Below are positions 12,616 through 21,233 of a stretch of 64,000 bases of DNA, piece by piece. The notes under the pieces were generated by a model, which saw only the letters and a program-made list of their open reading frames with translations, was not told the origin of the DNA and did not search any database. This DNA comes from Erwinia sp. JUb26 (GTDB lineage Bacteria > Pseudomonadota > Gammaproteobacteria > Enterobacterales > Enterobacteriaceae): positions 651,480-715,479 of the forward strand of contig NZ_RJVB01000002.1 of assembly GCF_003751505.1 (NCBI RefSeq), in the 5' to 3' direction. Every line of letters begins with the position of its first letter. The first letter of the stretch is position 1. The position numbers and the translations under genes were made by a program.

Positions 12616-13813
12616 ATGCCCTTCTTACCCGTATACAGAGCGCGATCGCCACCAGACCGCAGAGCAGAATACTTACCGCCAGGCTTAACGGCCCCTGCGG
12701 AAACAGGCTGATAAGATAACCAATCAGCGATGAGAGCAGATACTGCAGCGCCCCCATCACCGCCGCGGCCACCCCGGCCGAACTACCGGCATTCTGCATC
12801 ACTAATGCCATGATATTGCCGTAGATCAGGCCCAGGGATCCCATTGCCACAGCCAGTATCACGGTAAAACCGACCGTTGTAACAGCGTGCATCGCCAGCA
12901 GGATCGCCAGCAGCAGGCCCGTTGCCGCATGGATCCCCAAACCGACTATCGTCACCGCCCTGGCAGACATCCCCTGATTCAGCAGCCACACGCTAATAAA
13001 ACCGGCAGCGATGCTGACCAGCGCATTGAGCGCAAAGATATAGCTGAACGCCTGGGGCGAAAGCGCATAGAAATGGGTAAAGATAAAAGAAGAGGTGCCG
13101 ATGTAGTTGAACAATGAACCGAGCGCCACGCCGCTGGCCAGGGTGTAGAGCATATAGCTGCGGTTTTTTAACACTGCTGCGTAGGCGCGCGCAATCGATC
13201 GGGGATGCAGGGGCGTGCGTTTGGCCGCTGGCAGAGAATCAGGCAGCGATGCGGCACACCAGAAAAAGCCCGCCGTCCCCAGCAGTCCAAGCGTGATAAA
13301 AATAAGCCGCCAGTCGCCCAGGCCCAGCACGTAGCCACCAACGATCGGGGCAAGCACCGGTGCGATCATCATCACCTGCATCAGAATAGTAAATATTTTT
13401 GCCGCCTCCCCGCCGCTGTAGCGATCGGAGACGATGGCGCGCGGACTGACCAGCCCGGCCGACGCGCCCAGCGCCTGTAAAAACCGCATCGCCATCAGCA
13501 TCTCCACGGAGGTGGCTGCCGCAGCGCCAAATGATGCCGCGGAAAACAGCGCCATTCCCGCCAGCACCGGTGTCCTGCGGCCAAACCGATCCAGCAGGGG
13601 ACCATACAGCGCCTGCCCAATCGCCAGCCCGGCAAGAAAGATAGCCAGCGTCAGCTGCACCTGCCCCGCATCGGTATTAAGGGCAGCGGCCATCTCCGGC
13701 ATGCCGGGAAGATACATATCGATGGCCATCGCATCGAGCGCCGTCAGCAAAGAGAGCAGGACAATCAGCGCAGGACTGATGCGAACCGCATCATGCGTTT
13801 TTACGTCGGACAT
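12614..13813 (-). CDS. Bcr/CflA-family MFS drug or metabolite exporter
   Basis: The 399-residue inner membrane protein shows the DHA1 Bcr/CflA pattern: LLTALDAMAIDMYLPGMPEMAAAL at the start of helix 1, the loop motif GPLLDRFGRRTPVLAG, and MRFLQALGASAGLVSPRAIVSD with the motif-C region. Such proteins export drugs, amino acids or siderophores by proton antiport. Next to a siderophore-type receptor, a role in exporting a siderophore, its breakdown product, or a toxic inducer is plausible. A TGTACA palindrome 90 bases upstream suggests the neighbouring TetR protein controls it. Confidence 0.85.
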   Translation of the reverse strand: MSDVKTHDAVRISPALIVLLSLLTALDAMAIDMYLPGMPEMAAALNTDAGQVQLTLAIFLAGLAIGQALYGPLLDRFGRRTPVLAGMALFSAASFGAAAATSVEMLMAMRFLQALGASAGLVSPRAIVSDRYSGGEAAKIFTILMQVMMIAPVLAPIVGGYVLGLGDWRLIFITLGLLGTAGFFWCAASLPDSLPAAKRTPLHPRSIARAYAAVLKNRSYMLYTLASGVALGSLFNYIGTSSFIFTHFYALSPQAFSYIFALNALVSIAAGFISVWLLNQGMSARAVTIVGLGIHAATGLLLAILLAMHAVTTVGFTVILAVAMGSLGLIYGNIMALVMQNAGSSAGVAAAVMGALQYLLSSLIGYLISLFPQGPLSLAVSILLCGLVAIALCIRVRRA

Positions 13814-13902
13814 TCATTCACCCATAGTTTTTGCCAGTGAGAATCAGGATTAACCGGGCACGATCGGTGACAGCGCCGGAAGCGCTACGATTTTACTTAA
13901 CA

Positions 13903-13916
13903 TGTACATTTGTACA
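13903..13916. promoter_or_regulatory. TGTACA palindrome, candidate TetR operator 2
   Basis: TGTACATTTGTACA lies upstream of the MFS exporter (start 13813) and downstream of the tetR gene. Its complement reads AGTTGTACAAATGTACA, one base different from the 17 bases at the receptor promoter (AGTTGTACATATGTACA). Confidence 0.65.
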
Positions 13917-13952
13917 ACTTGTTTTCGTGTAAATTAATAGATAAGAAAAACA

Positions 13953-13982
13953 AAAAAAGACATCACCGCTGATGTCTTTTTG
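13953..13982. terminator. Rho-independent terminator after the TetR gene
   Basis: AAAAAGACATCA and TGATGTCTTTTT pair around a 4-base loop, with A and T runs on both sides. On the minus strand it would end the tetR transcript before the MFS promoter. Confidence 0.85.
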
Positions 13983-14020
13983 TATTAATTACCAAATTTT
14001 AGTGACGATAAAATTAAAAA

Positions 14021-14575
14021 TCATTCCTGAAGGAGCAGATGAATGGTGGTAACCAAATTCACTTCGTCAAAAAGAATACTGTCGGGTTCAAGCACGCTGC
14101 GCATCAGCAGCGAGTCAATCATCAAGGAGAGCAGTTTTGATTTAAGCCGATCTCCCGTAACGTATTTCAGCATCATATCTTCAATAATCAGCAGCCAGCT
14201 GAGGCTGAGTGGCCTGAGCGCTGGCCGGGATATCGCCGCCGCATACATCTCATATTCGTGATGGATCAGCTTCCGGTCCATCAGCGTAGCGACCAGAAAT
14301 TTTATCACGATATCGGCAGGCGGCAGTGCAGCATGTTCTGAGAACCAACTTTCAGTTATCGCTTTAAAATCATAAAGGTAAGACCGCATCGCTGCTTCCA
14401 GCAGGTCATCAAGGCTTTTAAAATAGTAGGTAGTCGAACCGAGCGGAACCCCGGCCTCTTCGGCAACGGCGCGGTGGTTGCACTGGTTTATGCCTTGTTT
14501 TCGCAGAACTCTCAGGGTTGCATCGATGATGATTTTTTTCTTCATTTTTGCTGCGGTTCGAGTCTCGCCAACCAT
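14021..14575 (-). CDS. TetR/AcrR-family transcriptional regulator
   Basis: The 184-residue protein has an N-terminal TetR helix-turn-helix: KIIIDATLRVLRKQG, then HRAVAEEAGVPLGSTTYYF (residues 32-52), the classical recognition-helix and following GS-Y-F pattern. The C-terminal helical part is the ligand and dimer domain and has no recognisable specificity. It is upstream of the Bcr/CflA-type exporter on the same strand with a terminator between them. The shared TGTACA palindromes before the exporter and before the TonB receptor are its probable operators. Confidence 0.88.
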   Translation of the reverse strand: MVGETRTAAKMKKKIIIDATLRVLRKQGINQCNHRAVAEEAGVPLGSTTYYFKSLDDLLEAAMRSYLYDFKAITESWFSEHAALPPADIVIKFLVATLMDRKLIHHEYEMYAAAISRPALRPLSLSWLLIIEDMMLKYVTGDRLKSKLLSLMIDSLLMRSVLEPDSILFDEVNLVTTIHLLLQE

Positions 14576-14818
14576 GCTAAATATACCCTGTTAAAAAACT
14601 GCACGAATCATATCATTCCGGCGAAGATCTTACCAATATTAATAATAACCGTCATTATCACTTTCGGTGAATATTGCAGCAATATAATAATATGCTGAGG
14701 TAATAAGGCGGCAGAAAGACGCTTTAACCATTCAAGACGATAAATTTACGGAAAGCTGATGTTTTAATAAATCAATAACGAAATGCACGCATAAAAACGT
14801 GCATTTCCTCACACGGTG

Positions 14819-15841
14819 CTATTTAGGGCTATTTTTCAGATGGGAACGTCGGATGCGAATTTCGCCTTTGCGCCACTCTCCTTCCGGCGTTGCCCGATCG
14901 TCAATCAGGCGGTTAAGCGCCTCGGCGATCAGCAAATCAATGCGCTGGCTGAAGGTGGTCAGCTGCCAGCCCTCTGCGGCGGCTTCATCGATATCGTCAA
15001 AGCCGACAATGGCAATGTCACCCTGATGACCGGCCAGCCGCAGCGCTTCCAGTGCGCCCAGCGCCAGGATATCGTTCTCACAAAACAGCGCGTCCACCCG
15101 CTGCTCTGCGGGTACCGATTGCAGGTAATCGGCCATGGCACGATAGCCCGAATGCCGATCGTAATGCCCGGCGCTCAGCAGCACGTCGCAACGAAAACCG
15201 TCTTCCTGCAGCCGCCCGCTGTAGCCCTGCATACGCTGCAAATGGTCATTGCGGGTGTCCGGTCCTCGGAGGTAACCAAAGCGTTGATATCCCTGCTGCA
15301 TCAGCAGGCTGGCAATATCGCGGCCCGCCTGGTGGCCGTTGATATTGACCACGTCGATATCTTCCGCGTCGTTGTTGCGGCAAACCTGCACCAGCGGAAT
15401 ATGCAGCATATCGTTGGCTACGGCGATCAGCTCATCGGTCAGCAGCGTGCCGAGAAACAGGATCCCGTCGACCTGCAGCTGATCGGCCATGGTCATCACC
15501 GAGGTGTAGTTTTCCCCCGGGGTGATATTCAGCGTCAGCGCCATACAGCCGCGTCGCTGCAACTGGCGGGTAACGGCGTCCAGCAGCATCATCAGATGCG
15601 GGTTTTTCAGCTCGTCGATCACCACACCAATGATATTGGTTTTCTTCTTCGACAGGCTGCGCGCCAGCAGATTTGGCCGGTAGCCCAGCTCGCTGGCCGC
15701 GGCCAGCACTTTTTCGCGCGAGCGATCGGAAACCGACGCCCCCGGCGTAAACGCGCGTGAAACCGTCCATTTCGAGACGCCCGCCCGCTTTGCAACGTCG
15801 TTGGCGGTGGTTTTATGGTGCATTTTTGCTTTTGTGGTCAT
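14819..15841 (-). CDS. LacI-family sugar/cyclitol repressor
   Basis: The 340-residue protein has the LacI DNA-binding head at residues 10-60 (TANDVAKRAGVSKWTVSRAF, then TPGASVS and the hinge NLLARSLSKKK) and a periplasmic-binding-protein-like core with GVVIDELKNPH, VDGILFLG, GYLRGP, FCENDILALGAL and IVGFDDIDEAAAEGW. It is divergent from the sugar-binding protein gene at 16130. Four TTGCACCCGGGTGCAA-type palindromes lie in the two promoter regions of that locus and are its expected targets. The inducer is unknown. Confidence 0.9.
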   Translation of the reverse strand: MTTKAKMHHKTTANDVAKRAGVSKWTVSRAFTPGASVSDRSREKVLAAASELGYRPNLLARSLSKKKTNIIGVVIDELKNPHLMMLLDAVTRQLQRRGCMALTLNITPGENYTSVMTMADQLQVDGILFLGTLLTDELIAVANDMLHIPLVQVCRNNDAEDIDVVNINGHQAGRDIASLLMQQGYQRFGYLRGPDTRNDHLQRMQGYSGRLQEDGFRCDVLLSAGHYDRHSGYRAMADYLQSVPAEQRVDALFCENDILALGALEALRLAGHQGDIAIVGFDDIDEAAAEGWQLTTFSQRIDLLIAEALNRLIDDRATPEGEWRKGEIRIRRSHLKNSPK

Positions 15842-15922
15842 AGCCCCTGCGTTTCAGAGTTTGCTCAATCTGCCCCCTGCATTGAACGCTAATCGTGGTG
15901 GAAAAGGAACCGAAAAAATAAT

Positions 15923-15938
15923 ATGCAATCGGGTGCAA
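15923..15938. promoter_or_regulatory. LacI-type operator O1 (degenerate)
   Basis: ATGCAATCGGGTGCAA is a degenerate copy of TTGCACCCGGGTGCAA. It lies between the lacI gene and the binding-protein gene. Twenty bases on, TGTGATCAAGA resembles a CRP half-site and TTGACT (15986) could be a -35 box. Confidence 0.7.
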
Positions 15939-16068
15939 AATGTTAATTTTATGTGATCAAGAGCGGTGATTTTCACTTTCGGTCATTGACTAATTTTTAG
16001 CCGTGGAAGACATTTCCATCACTTCCCTGGCGAAAGCAGATTTCTTCTCCGGCGGAGTACCCCTCTGT

Positions 16069-16084
16069 TTGCACCCGGTTGCAT
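16069..16084. promoter_or_regulatory. LacI-type operator O2
   Basis: TTGCACCCGGTTGCAT is a near-perfect copy, 46 bases before the start of the sugar-binding protein and 146 bases from O1, a spacing compatible with looping. Confidence 0.75.
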
Positions 16085-16129
16085 TCGTAGTGTGAATCAA
16101 CCTACAACCTTATGATATGGAATAAAAAA

Positions 16130-17053
16130 ATGAAAAATATCAAAGTGCTGCTGTTGATGTTCTGTTCGCTGTTTATGTTCCAGGCCCAGGCCAAAAGCTA
16201 TCAGGTCGGCGTGGCCCTGGCGAACTTCGATCTAAACTTCGTTTCCATTCTGCGCACGCAAATGATTGCCGAGCTAAAAAATCAGGGAATGAACGGCCAG
16301 TTCTCTGATGCCAAAGGTGACGTGGCGTTACAGATCCAGCAGGTGGATGATTTTATTAACCAGGGGGTAGATGCGATTATCATCAACCCGGTGGATACCC
16401 AGGGCGTGAAACCGGCGATGGACGCCGCCAAACGTGCCGGCATTCCGCTGATCTTTGTCAACCGTAAGCCGGAAGTGAAGCTGGAAGGCATGCAGGCCTA
16501 CGTCGGTTCCGACTCGGCGCTGAGCGGACGGATGCAGATGGAAGAGCTGGCGAAAAAAATGAACTACAAAGGCAACGTCGCCATCCTGATGGGTGCGCTT
16601 TCGACCGAAGAAGCCCGCGAGCGTACCCGCGCGGTTGAAGAGGTGGTTGCAAAGCATAAGGATATGAAAGTTATCGAAAAACAGAGTGCAAAATGGCAGC
16701 GTAACGAGGCGGTTGACGTCACCTCCAGCTGGCTGCTGAACGGCACGGCGATCGACGGTATTGCCGCCAACAACGACGAAATGGCCATCGGGGCAATCAT
16801 GGCGCTGAACCAGGCGAAGCGCAGCAATATCGTGGTCGCGGGTATCGACGGCACTCCCGACGGACTGCAGTTTATCAAAAATGGCGAAATGGCCGTAACC
16901 ATCTTCCAGGACGCGAAAGGCCAGGCTATCGGCTCGGTAAAAGTGACCAAAGCGATGCTGGAAAAACAGCCGACCGAAGCCTACAACTTGATCCCTTACG
17001 AAGTCGTGACCAAACAGAACTACGCCAGCTTTGCCGAAAGAAATGCGAAGTAA
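16130..17053 (+). CDS. periplasmic sugar/cyclitol-binding protein
   Basis: The 307-residue protein has a signal peptide (MKNIKVLLLMFCSLFMFQAQA/KS) and the type 1 periplasmic-binding fold of the RbsB/IbpA group: YQVGVALANFDLNFV, DFINQGVDAIIINPVDTQGVKPAM, AKRAGIPLIFVNRKP, NNDEMAIGAIMALNQ and VVAGIDGTPDGLQ. I take the ATG at 16130, whose signal peptide is compact, rather than the one at 16112. No ABC ATPase or permease gene lies next to it, so it is an orphan binding protein; a permease elsewhere in the genome is presumed. Two LacI-type operators precede it. Confidence 0.88.
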   Translation: MKNIKVLLLMFCSLFMFQAQAKSYQVGVALANFDLNFVSILRTQMIAELKNQGMNGQFSDAKGDVALQIQQVDDFINQGVDAIIINPVDTQGVKPAMDAAKRAGIPLIFVNRKPEVKLEGMQAYVGSDSALSGRMQMEELAKKMNYKGNVAILMGALSTEEARERTRAVEEVVAKHKDMKVIEKQSAKWQRNEAVDVTSSWLLNGTAIDGIAANNDEMAIGAIMALNQAKRSNIVVAGIDGTPDGLQFIKNGEMAVTIFQDAKGQAIGSVKVTKAMLEKQPTEAYNLIPYEVVTKQNYASFAERNAK

Positions 17054-17100
17054 ATCACATTAAATACCTGTTTTAATTACGGATAAGTCACATATCACAG

Positions 17101-17128
17101 TGGATGTATTTTCGAAACATCCACTTTT
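17101..17128 (+). terminator. probable terminator after the binding-protein gene
   Basis: TGGATGT and ACATCCA pair with a 9-base loop and are followed by CTTTT. It is short, so moderate confidence. Confidence 0.55.
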
Positions 17129-17142
17129 GCACCCGGGTGCAA
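17127..17142. promoter_or_regulatory. LacI-type operator O3
   Basis: TTGCACCCGGGTGCAA is a perfect 16-bp palindrome. It is followed at 20 bases by TGTGATCCAGA, the same arrangement as at O1. Confidence 0.85.
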
Positions 17143-17284
17143 TTTGTTGAATTTTTGTGATCCAGATGGTGAATTTTGCATCAGCTCGATTGACTTAATC
17201 TTCGCCATCTCTAAAAGTGCAGTACATGACAAGCAACGGCAACACCGCTTATCACCGTCTGTGAAATCCGATTAACGTCCTTTT

Positions 17285-17300
17285 TTGCACCCGGGTGCAA
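17285..17300. promoter_or_regulatory. LacI-type operator O4
   Basis: A second perfect TTGCACCCGGGTGCAA ends 21 bases before the dehydrogenase start codon at 17322, 158 bases from O3. Confidence 0.85.
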
Positions 17301-17321
17301 AACAACATTCAGGAGTCAGAT

Positions 17322-18500
17322 ATGCTTAACGGCGAAAGAAAAATCCCTCGTCCTCTGCGCTGGGCCATGATCGGCGGCGGACGCCTGAGCCAGGTCGGCT
17401 ACAAGCACCGCAGCGGTGCGCTGCGTGATAACACCGCCTATCAACTGGTGGCCTGCGCCTTCGATATCGATGCCGAACGCGGTCGCGATTTCGGCGTCAA
17501 CCTCGGCGTGGCGGCAGAGCGCTGCTACGACACCTACCAGCAGCTGCTGGCGGAAGAAGCGAAGCGCGAAGACGGCATTGAAGTGGTGACCATCGCCACG
17601 CCAAACGGCACCCACTATGAAATCACCAAAGCCGCGCTGAACGCCGGTATTCACGTGATTTGCGAAAAGCCGCTGTTCTTCACCACCGCAGAAGCGCGTG
17701 AAATCAAAGCGCTGGCGGCGGAAAAAGGGCTGATTGTTGGCGTAACCTACGGCTTCTCCGGCCATCCTCTGCTGATGCAGATGCGGGCGATGATCGCCAG
17801 TGGCGAAATCGGCGATGTGCGCATGGTCGAGCTGCAGTACACCCACGGCTTCAGCGCTAACGACAGCGCCGACAAATTCAGCGAATCGCAGAAATGGCGT
17901 GTAGATCCGAAAATTGCCGGACCAACGTTCGTGCTGGGCGACATCTCCACCCACACCTTCTACATCTCCCAGCTGGTGCTGCCGGAGCTGCATATCAAAT
18001 CGCTGCTGTGTGACCGCCAGAGCTTTATCCCGTCGCGCGCGCCGCTGGAAGATAACGCCATGGTGCTGATGCACTACGAAGGCGGTGCGGTTGGCCGTAT
18101 GTGGGCCTCCTCCATCAACGCCGGTTCTATGGACAGCCAGTTCATCCGCGTGATTGGTTCCAAAGCCAGCCTGCAGTGGAGCGACTACAACCCGGGCGAG
18201 CTGAAGTATGAAATTCAGGGCCAGCCGACGCAGACCATGCACCACGGCATGCCGTACCTCGATGAAAGCGCACTGGCCGACGAGCGCCTGGGCGCGCTGC
18301 ACACCGAAGGACTGGCCGAGTCCTGGGCCAATATCTACCTGAAATTCGCCGTGGCCATCAGCGCGCAGCAGCGCGGCGACCGCCAGACGCTGGACAGCCT
18401 GATCTATCCCGATATCGACGCCGGTCTGGAAGGCGTTCGCTGGATTGAAAACTGTGTACGCTCCGCCGACAACGGCTCCACCTGGGTTAACTACGAGTAA
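17322..18500 (+). CDS. Gfo/Idh/MocA-family sugar or cyclitol dehydrogenase
   Basis: The 392-residue protein starts with a Rossmann domain (WAMIGGGRLSQVGYKHRSG) and carries the family catalytic lysine motif ICEKPL near residue 128, followed by a C-terminal alpha/beta domain with FVLGDISTHTFYISQL, which supplies the D..H pair of the family. Such enzymes oxidise inositols, glucosides or sugar acids with NAD(P). AGGAGTC precedes the ATG at 17322; an earlier in-frame start at 17295 would lie inside operator O4. It forms an operon with the TIM-barrel gene 9 bases downstream. Pairing of these two families is known for inositol catabolism and for 3-keto-glucoside pathways (YcjS/YcjR type). Confidence 0.88.
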   Translation: MLNGERKIPRPLRWAMIGGGRLSQVGYKHRSGALRDNTAYQLVACAFDIDAERGRDFGVNLGVAAERCYDTYQQLLAEEAKREDGIEVVTIATPNGTHYEITKAALNAGIHVICEKPLFFTTAEAREIKALAAEKGLIVGVTYGFSGHPLLMQMRAMIASGEIGDVRMVELQYTHGFSANDSADKFSESQKWRVDPKIAGPTFVLGDISTHTFYISQLVLPELHIKSLLCDRQSFIPSRAPLEDNAMVLMHYEGGAVGRMWASSINAGSMDSQFIRVIGSKASLQWSDYNPGELKYEIQGQPTQTMHHGMPYLDESALADERLGALHTEGLAESWANIYLKFAVAISAQQRGDRQTLDSLIYPDIDAGLEGVRWIENCVRSADNGSTWVNYE

Positions 18501-18509
18501 GGCACCGCC

Positions 18510-19451
18510 ATGAAATTATCATTCTGTACCGACAGCCTGGGCCACCTGCCCTTCGAAGCGATGCTGGATAAACTGCTGGAACTCGGCGTGACCGGCGTGG
18601 AGATGACCACCGGCGGCTGGTCTTCCGCCCCGCATCTGCGCACCGACGAACTGCTGGCCAGCCCGGCTAAGCGCCAGCAGGTTCTGCAGGCGCTGGAAAG
18701 CCGCGGCATGCAGATCGCCGCGCTGAACGTCTCCGGCAACCCGCTCGATCCGGGCGAACTGGGCCAGCGCCACAAAAGTGACACCGATAAAGCCTTACAG
18801 CTGGCGGGCCACTTTGGCGTGAAGAAAATCGTGATGATGAGCGGCCTGCCCCCGGCCAGCCCGCAGGACACCATTCCGAACTGGATCACCTATACCGTCA
18901 GCTGGCCACCAACGCTGAAAAACTGCCTCGACTACCAGTGGAATGAAGTGGCGATCCCTTACTGGCAGGGGTTGGTTGCCCGGGCGAAAGAGTGCGGCGT
19001 GGAAAAATTCGCGCTGGAAAACTTTAGCTCAATGCTGGTGTGGAACCCGGAAACGCTGTTCCGCCTGCGCGATGCCGTGGGACCAACCGTTGGCCTGAAC
19101 CTCGACCCGAGCCACCTGCTGTGGATGGGCGCCGACCCGATCGCTGCCGCCCGCGCCCTGGGCCCGGCGATCCATCACGTTCACGGCAAGGACGTACGTA
19201 TGGAACGCGGCCTGGTCGGCATCAACGGCCTGCTGGAAACCAAACCGGTGGAAGACGTCGCCAACCGCGCGTGGAACTACGTGGCCGTCGGCTGCGGCCA
19301 GGATCTGCAGTGGTGGAAGGAGTTCTTCTCGGTAGTTCGCATGATGGGCTACAACGACTGGGTTTCTCTGGAGATGGAAGATCTCACCATGTCGGTGGAA
19401 GCGGGCGTCACCTCCTCTATCGCCGCACTGCAGCAAACCATCAGCCAGTAG
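18510..19451 (+). CDS. sugar phosphate isomerase/epimerase-like TIM-barrel enzyme
   Basis: The 313-residue protein belongs to the AP endonuclease-2/xylose-isomerase-like barrel family (IolE, YcjR, epimerases). Metal-ligand type strings are GVTGVEMTTGG, FALENFSSM (Glu), NLDPSHLLWMG (Asp and His) and HHVHGKDVRM (His, near residue 225), then WVSLEMEDL (Glu). AAGG stands before the start. Its substrate is probably the keto product of the upstream dehydrogenase; inosose dehydration or 3-keto-sugar epimerisation are the candidates. Confidence 0.85.
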   Translation: MKLSFCTDSLGHLPFEAMLDKLLELGVTGVEMTTGGWSSAPHLRTDELLASPAKRQQVLQALESRGMQIAALNVSGNPLDPGELGQRHKSDTDKALQLAGHFGVKKIVMMSGLPPASPQDTIPNWITYTVSWPPTLKNCLDYQWNEVAIPYWQGLVARAKECGVEKFALENFSSMLVWNPETLFRLRDAVGPTVGLNLDPSHLLWMGADPIAAARALGPAIHHVHGKDVRMERGLVGINGLLETKPVEDVANRAWNYVAVGCGQDLQWWKEFFSVVRMMGYNDWVSLEMEDLTMSVEAGVTSSIAALQQTISQ

Positions 19452-19562
19452 TCCTGCTCTCAGGTGGCCGCCGCGTGCGGCCACCCACATCCTTTATTTC
19501 AATCCCCGACTGGCCAATAACAACCACACCACATAGCCCAGTCTTTATCCGGAGTGTGAATT

Positions 19563-21041
19563 TTGGAACATTACATCTCTAAAAATCCGGCATCTGGCCC
19601 TAACAGTAAAACCCGGACCGAACCCTTAGTGAAAGTGATCACCGCCATCGCCACCCTCGGCGGCCTGCTGTTTGGTTACGATACCGGGGTGATCTCCGGT
19701 GCTTTGCTGTTTATGGGGCCGGAGCTGCAGCTAACCCCCTTTACCACCGGGCTGGTCACCAGCTCCCTGCTGGTCGGTGCGGCCACCGGCGCGCTGGTGT
19801 CCGGTAGCCTGGCCGATCGTCTGGGGCGGCGGAAAATCATTCTGATCCTGGCGATTATCTTCGCCGTTGGCGCGCTCGGTACGGCGATGGCGCCCAATCT
19901 GGAGATCATGCTGATTTCCAGGGTGATTCTCGGCCTCGCCGTGGGCGGCGCGGGCACCACGGTGCCGGTGTACCTGGCCGAAATTGCCCCCGCCAACCGG
20001 CGCGGGCAGCTGGTGTCCATCAGCGAGCTGATGATCGTGACCGGGCAGATGCTGGCCTATATGTCGAACTTCGCCTTTAACGAAATCTGGGGCGGCGAAC
20101 ACACCTGGCGCTGGATGCTGGGCATCGCCACGCTGCCTGCGGTGCTGCTGTGGTTCGGCATGCTGTATATGCCGGACACGCCACGCTGGTACGCGCTGAA
20201 GGGCCGCTTTGCCGAGGCACGCGACGTGCTGAACCGCACCCGGGCGAAGGAAGACGTGGACTGGGAGATGATGGAGATCGAAGAAACCATGACCGCCCAG
20301 GCACAGGAGAAAGGTTCACTGCGCGATCTGCGCGTACCGTGGATGCGCAAAGTGTTTCTGATCGGCGTGGGCTTCGCCTTCTTCCATGCGGCAACGGCGG
20401 TGAACAGCATTATGTATTACGCCCCGGTAATTCTGCAAAACACCGGCATGAGCACCAACGCCGCGCTGTTCGCCACCATCGCCAACGGCGTGGTATCGGT
20501 GATTATGGTGATGATCGGCATTCTGCTGCTGGGCTACATCGGGCGACGTAAAATGGCCGCGCTGGGGCAGATTGGTTGCACCTGCTGCCTGTTCCTGCTG
20601 GCGGCGATCTCGGCGTTTATGCCGGAGCATATCGGCGGCGAAGTGAATCTGCTGCGCAGCTATCTGATCTTAGGCTCAATGCTGCTGTTCCTGTGCTTTA
20701 TGCAGGGTGCCTACGCGCCGGTGATCTGGCTGATGCTCTCCGAAATGTTCCCGGCGAAAATTCGCGGCATCTGCATGGGCGGCGCGGTGTTTGCCCTGTG
20801 GTGCTCTAACGTGATCATCGCCATGTCGTTCCCGGTGCTGCTGGCGTCGTTCGGGCTGGCCAGCACCTTTGCGATTTACGGCGCGGTGGGCATTGTCGGC
20901 ATTATCTTCGTGCTGAAATATATCCCCGAAACCCGCAACCGCAGCCTGGAGCAGATTGAGCACTATCTGCGTGACAAGTATGACGAAGAGAGTGCGCTGA
21001 AAGCGCAGAAGCGCCAGAAGACGGCGCGCCAGGCGGGCTGA
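19563..21041 (+). CDS. MFS sugar porter (XylE/IolT/GalP type)
   Basis: The 492-residue inner membrane protein has all marks of the sugar-porter family: GLLFGYDTGVISGALLFM in helix 1, the loop SGSLADRLGRRKIIL, RVILGLAVGGAGTTVPVYLAEIAPANRRGQLV, and PETRNRSLEQIE at the end. The start codon is TTG at 19563, with GGAG eight bases upstream; the GTGs nearby are out of frame or run into a stop. It lies 112 bases after the TIM-barrel gene and is likely cotranscribed. A proton-coupled hexose, pentose or myo-inositol substrate is expected. Confidence 0.9.
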   Translation: MEHYISKNPASGPNSKTRTEPLVKVITAIATLGGLLFGYDTGVISGALLFMGPELQLTPFTTGLVTSSLLVGAATGALVSGSLADRLGRRKIILILAIIFAVGALGTAMAPNLEIMLISRVILGLAVGGAGTTVPVYLAEIAPANRRGQLVSISELMIVTGQMLAYMSNFAFNEIWGGEHTWRWMLGIATLPAVLLWFGMLYMPDTPRWYALKGRFAEARDVLNRTRAKEDVDWEMMEIEETMTAQAQEKGSLRDLRVPWMRKVFLIGVGFAFFHAATAVNSIMYYAPVILQNTGMSTNAALFATIANGVVSVIMVMIGILLLGYIGRRKMAALGQIGCTCCLFLLAAISAFMPEHIGGEVNLLRSYLILGSMLLFLCFMQGAYAPVIWLMLSEMFPAKIRGICMGGAVFALWCSNVIIAMSFPVLLASFGLASTFAIYGAVGIVGIIFVLKYIPETRNRSLEQIEHYLRDKYDEESALKAQKRQKTARQAG

Positions 21042-21124
21042 GCGGCTTGTGAAACGCAGGGAGCAGGACGGTAGCATTGGGAAGATAATGTCCTGAACGA
21101 GCAGGGTCGGGATACACCGAGGTT

Positions 21125-21157
21125 AAACGGGCCGTGGCAGAACGCTACGGCCCGTTT
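21125..21157. terminator. bidirectional terminator
   Basis: AAACGGGCCGT and ACGGCCCGTTT form a perfect 11-bp stem between the sugar porter and the convergent gutQ. Confidence 0.85.
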
Positions 21158-21233
21158 CCCTTCCCCGGTCTGGCGCACCTGGCCGACATCGCCCCCTGCG
21201 CTGCCCACTCTCGCACCCCGCCCGCGCGGACGC

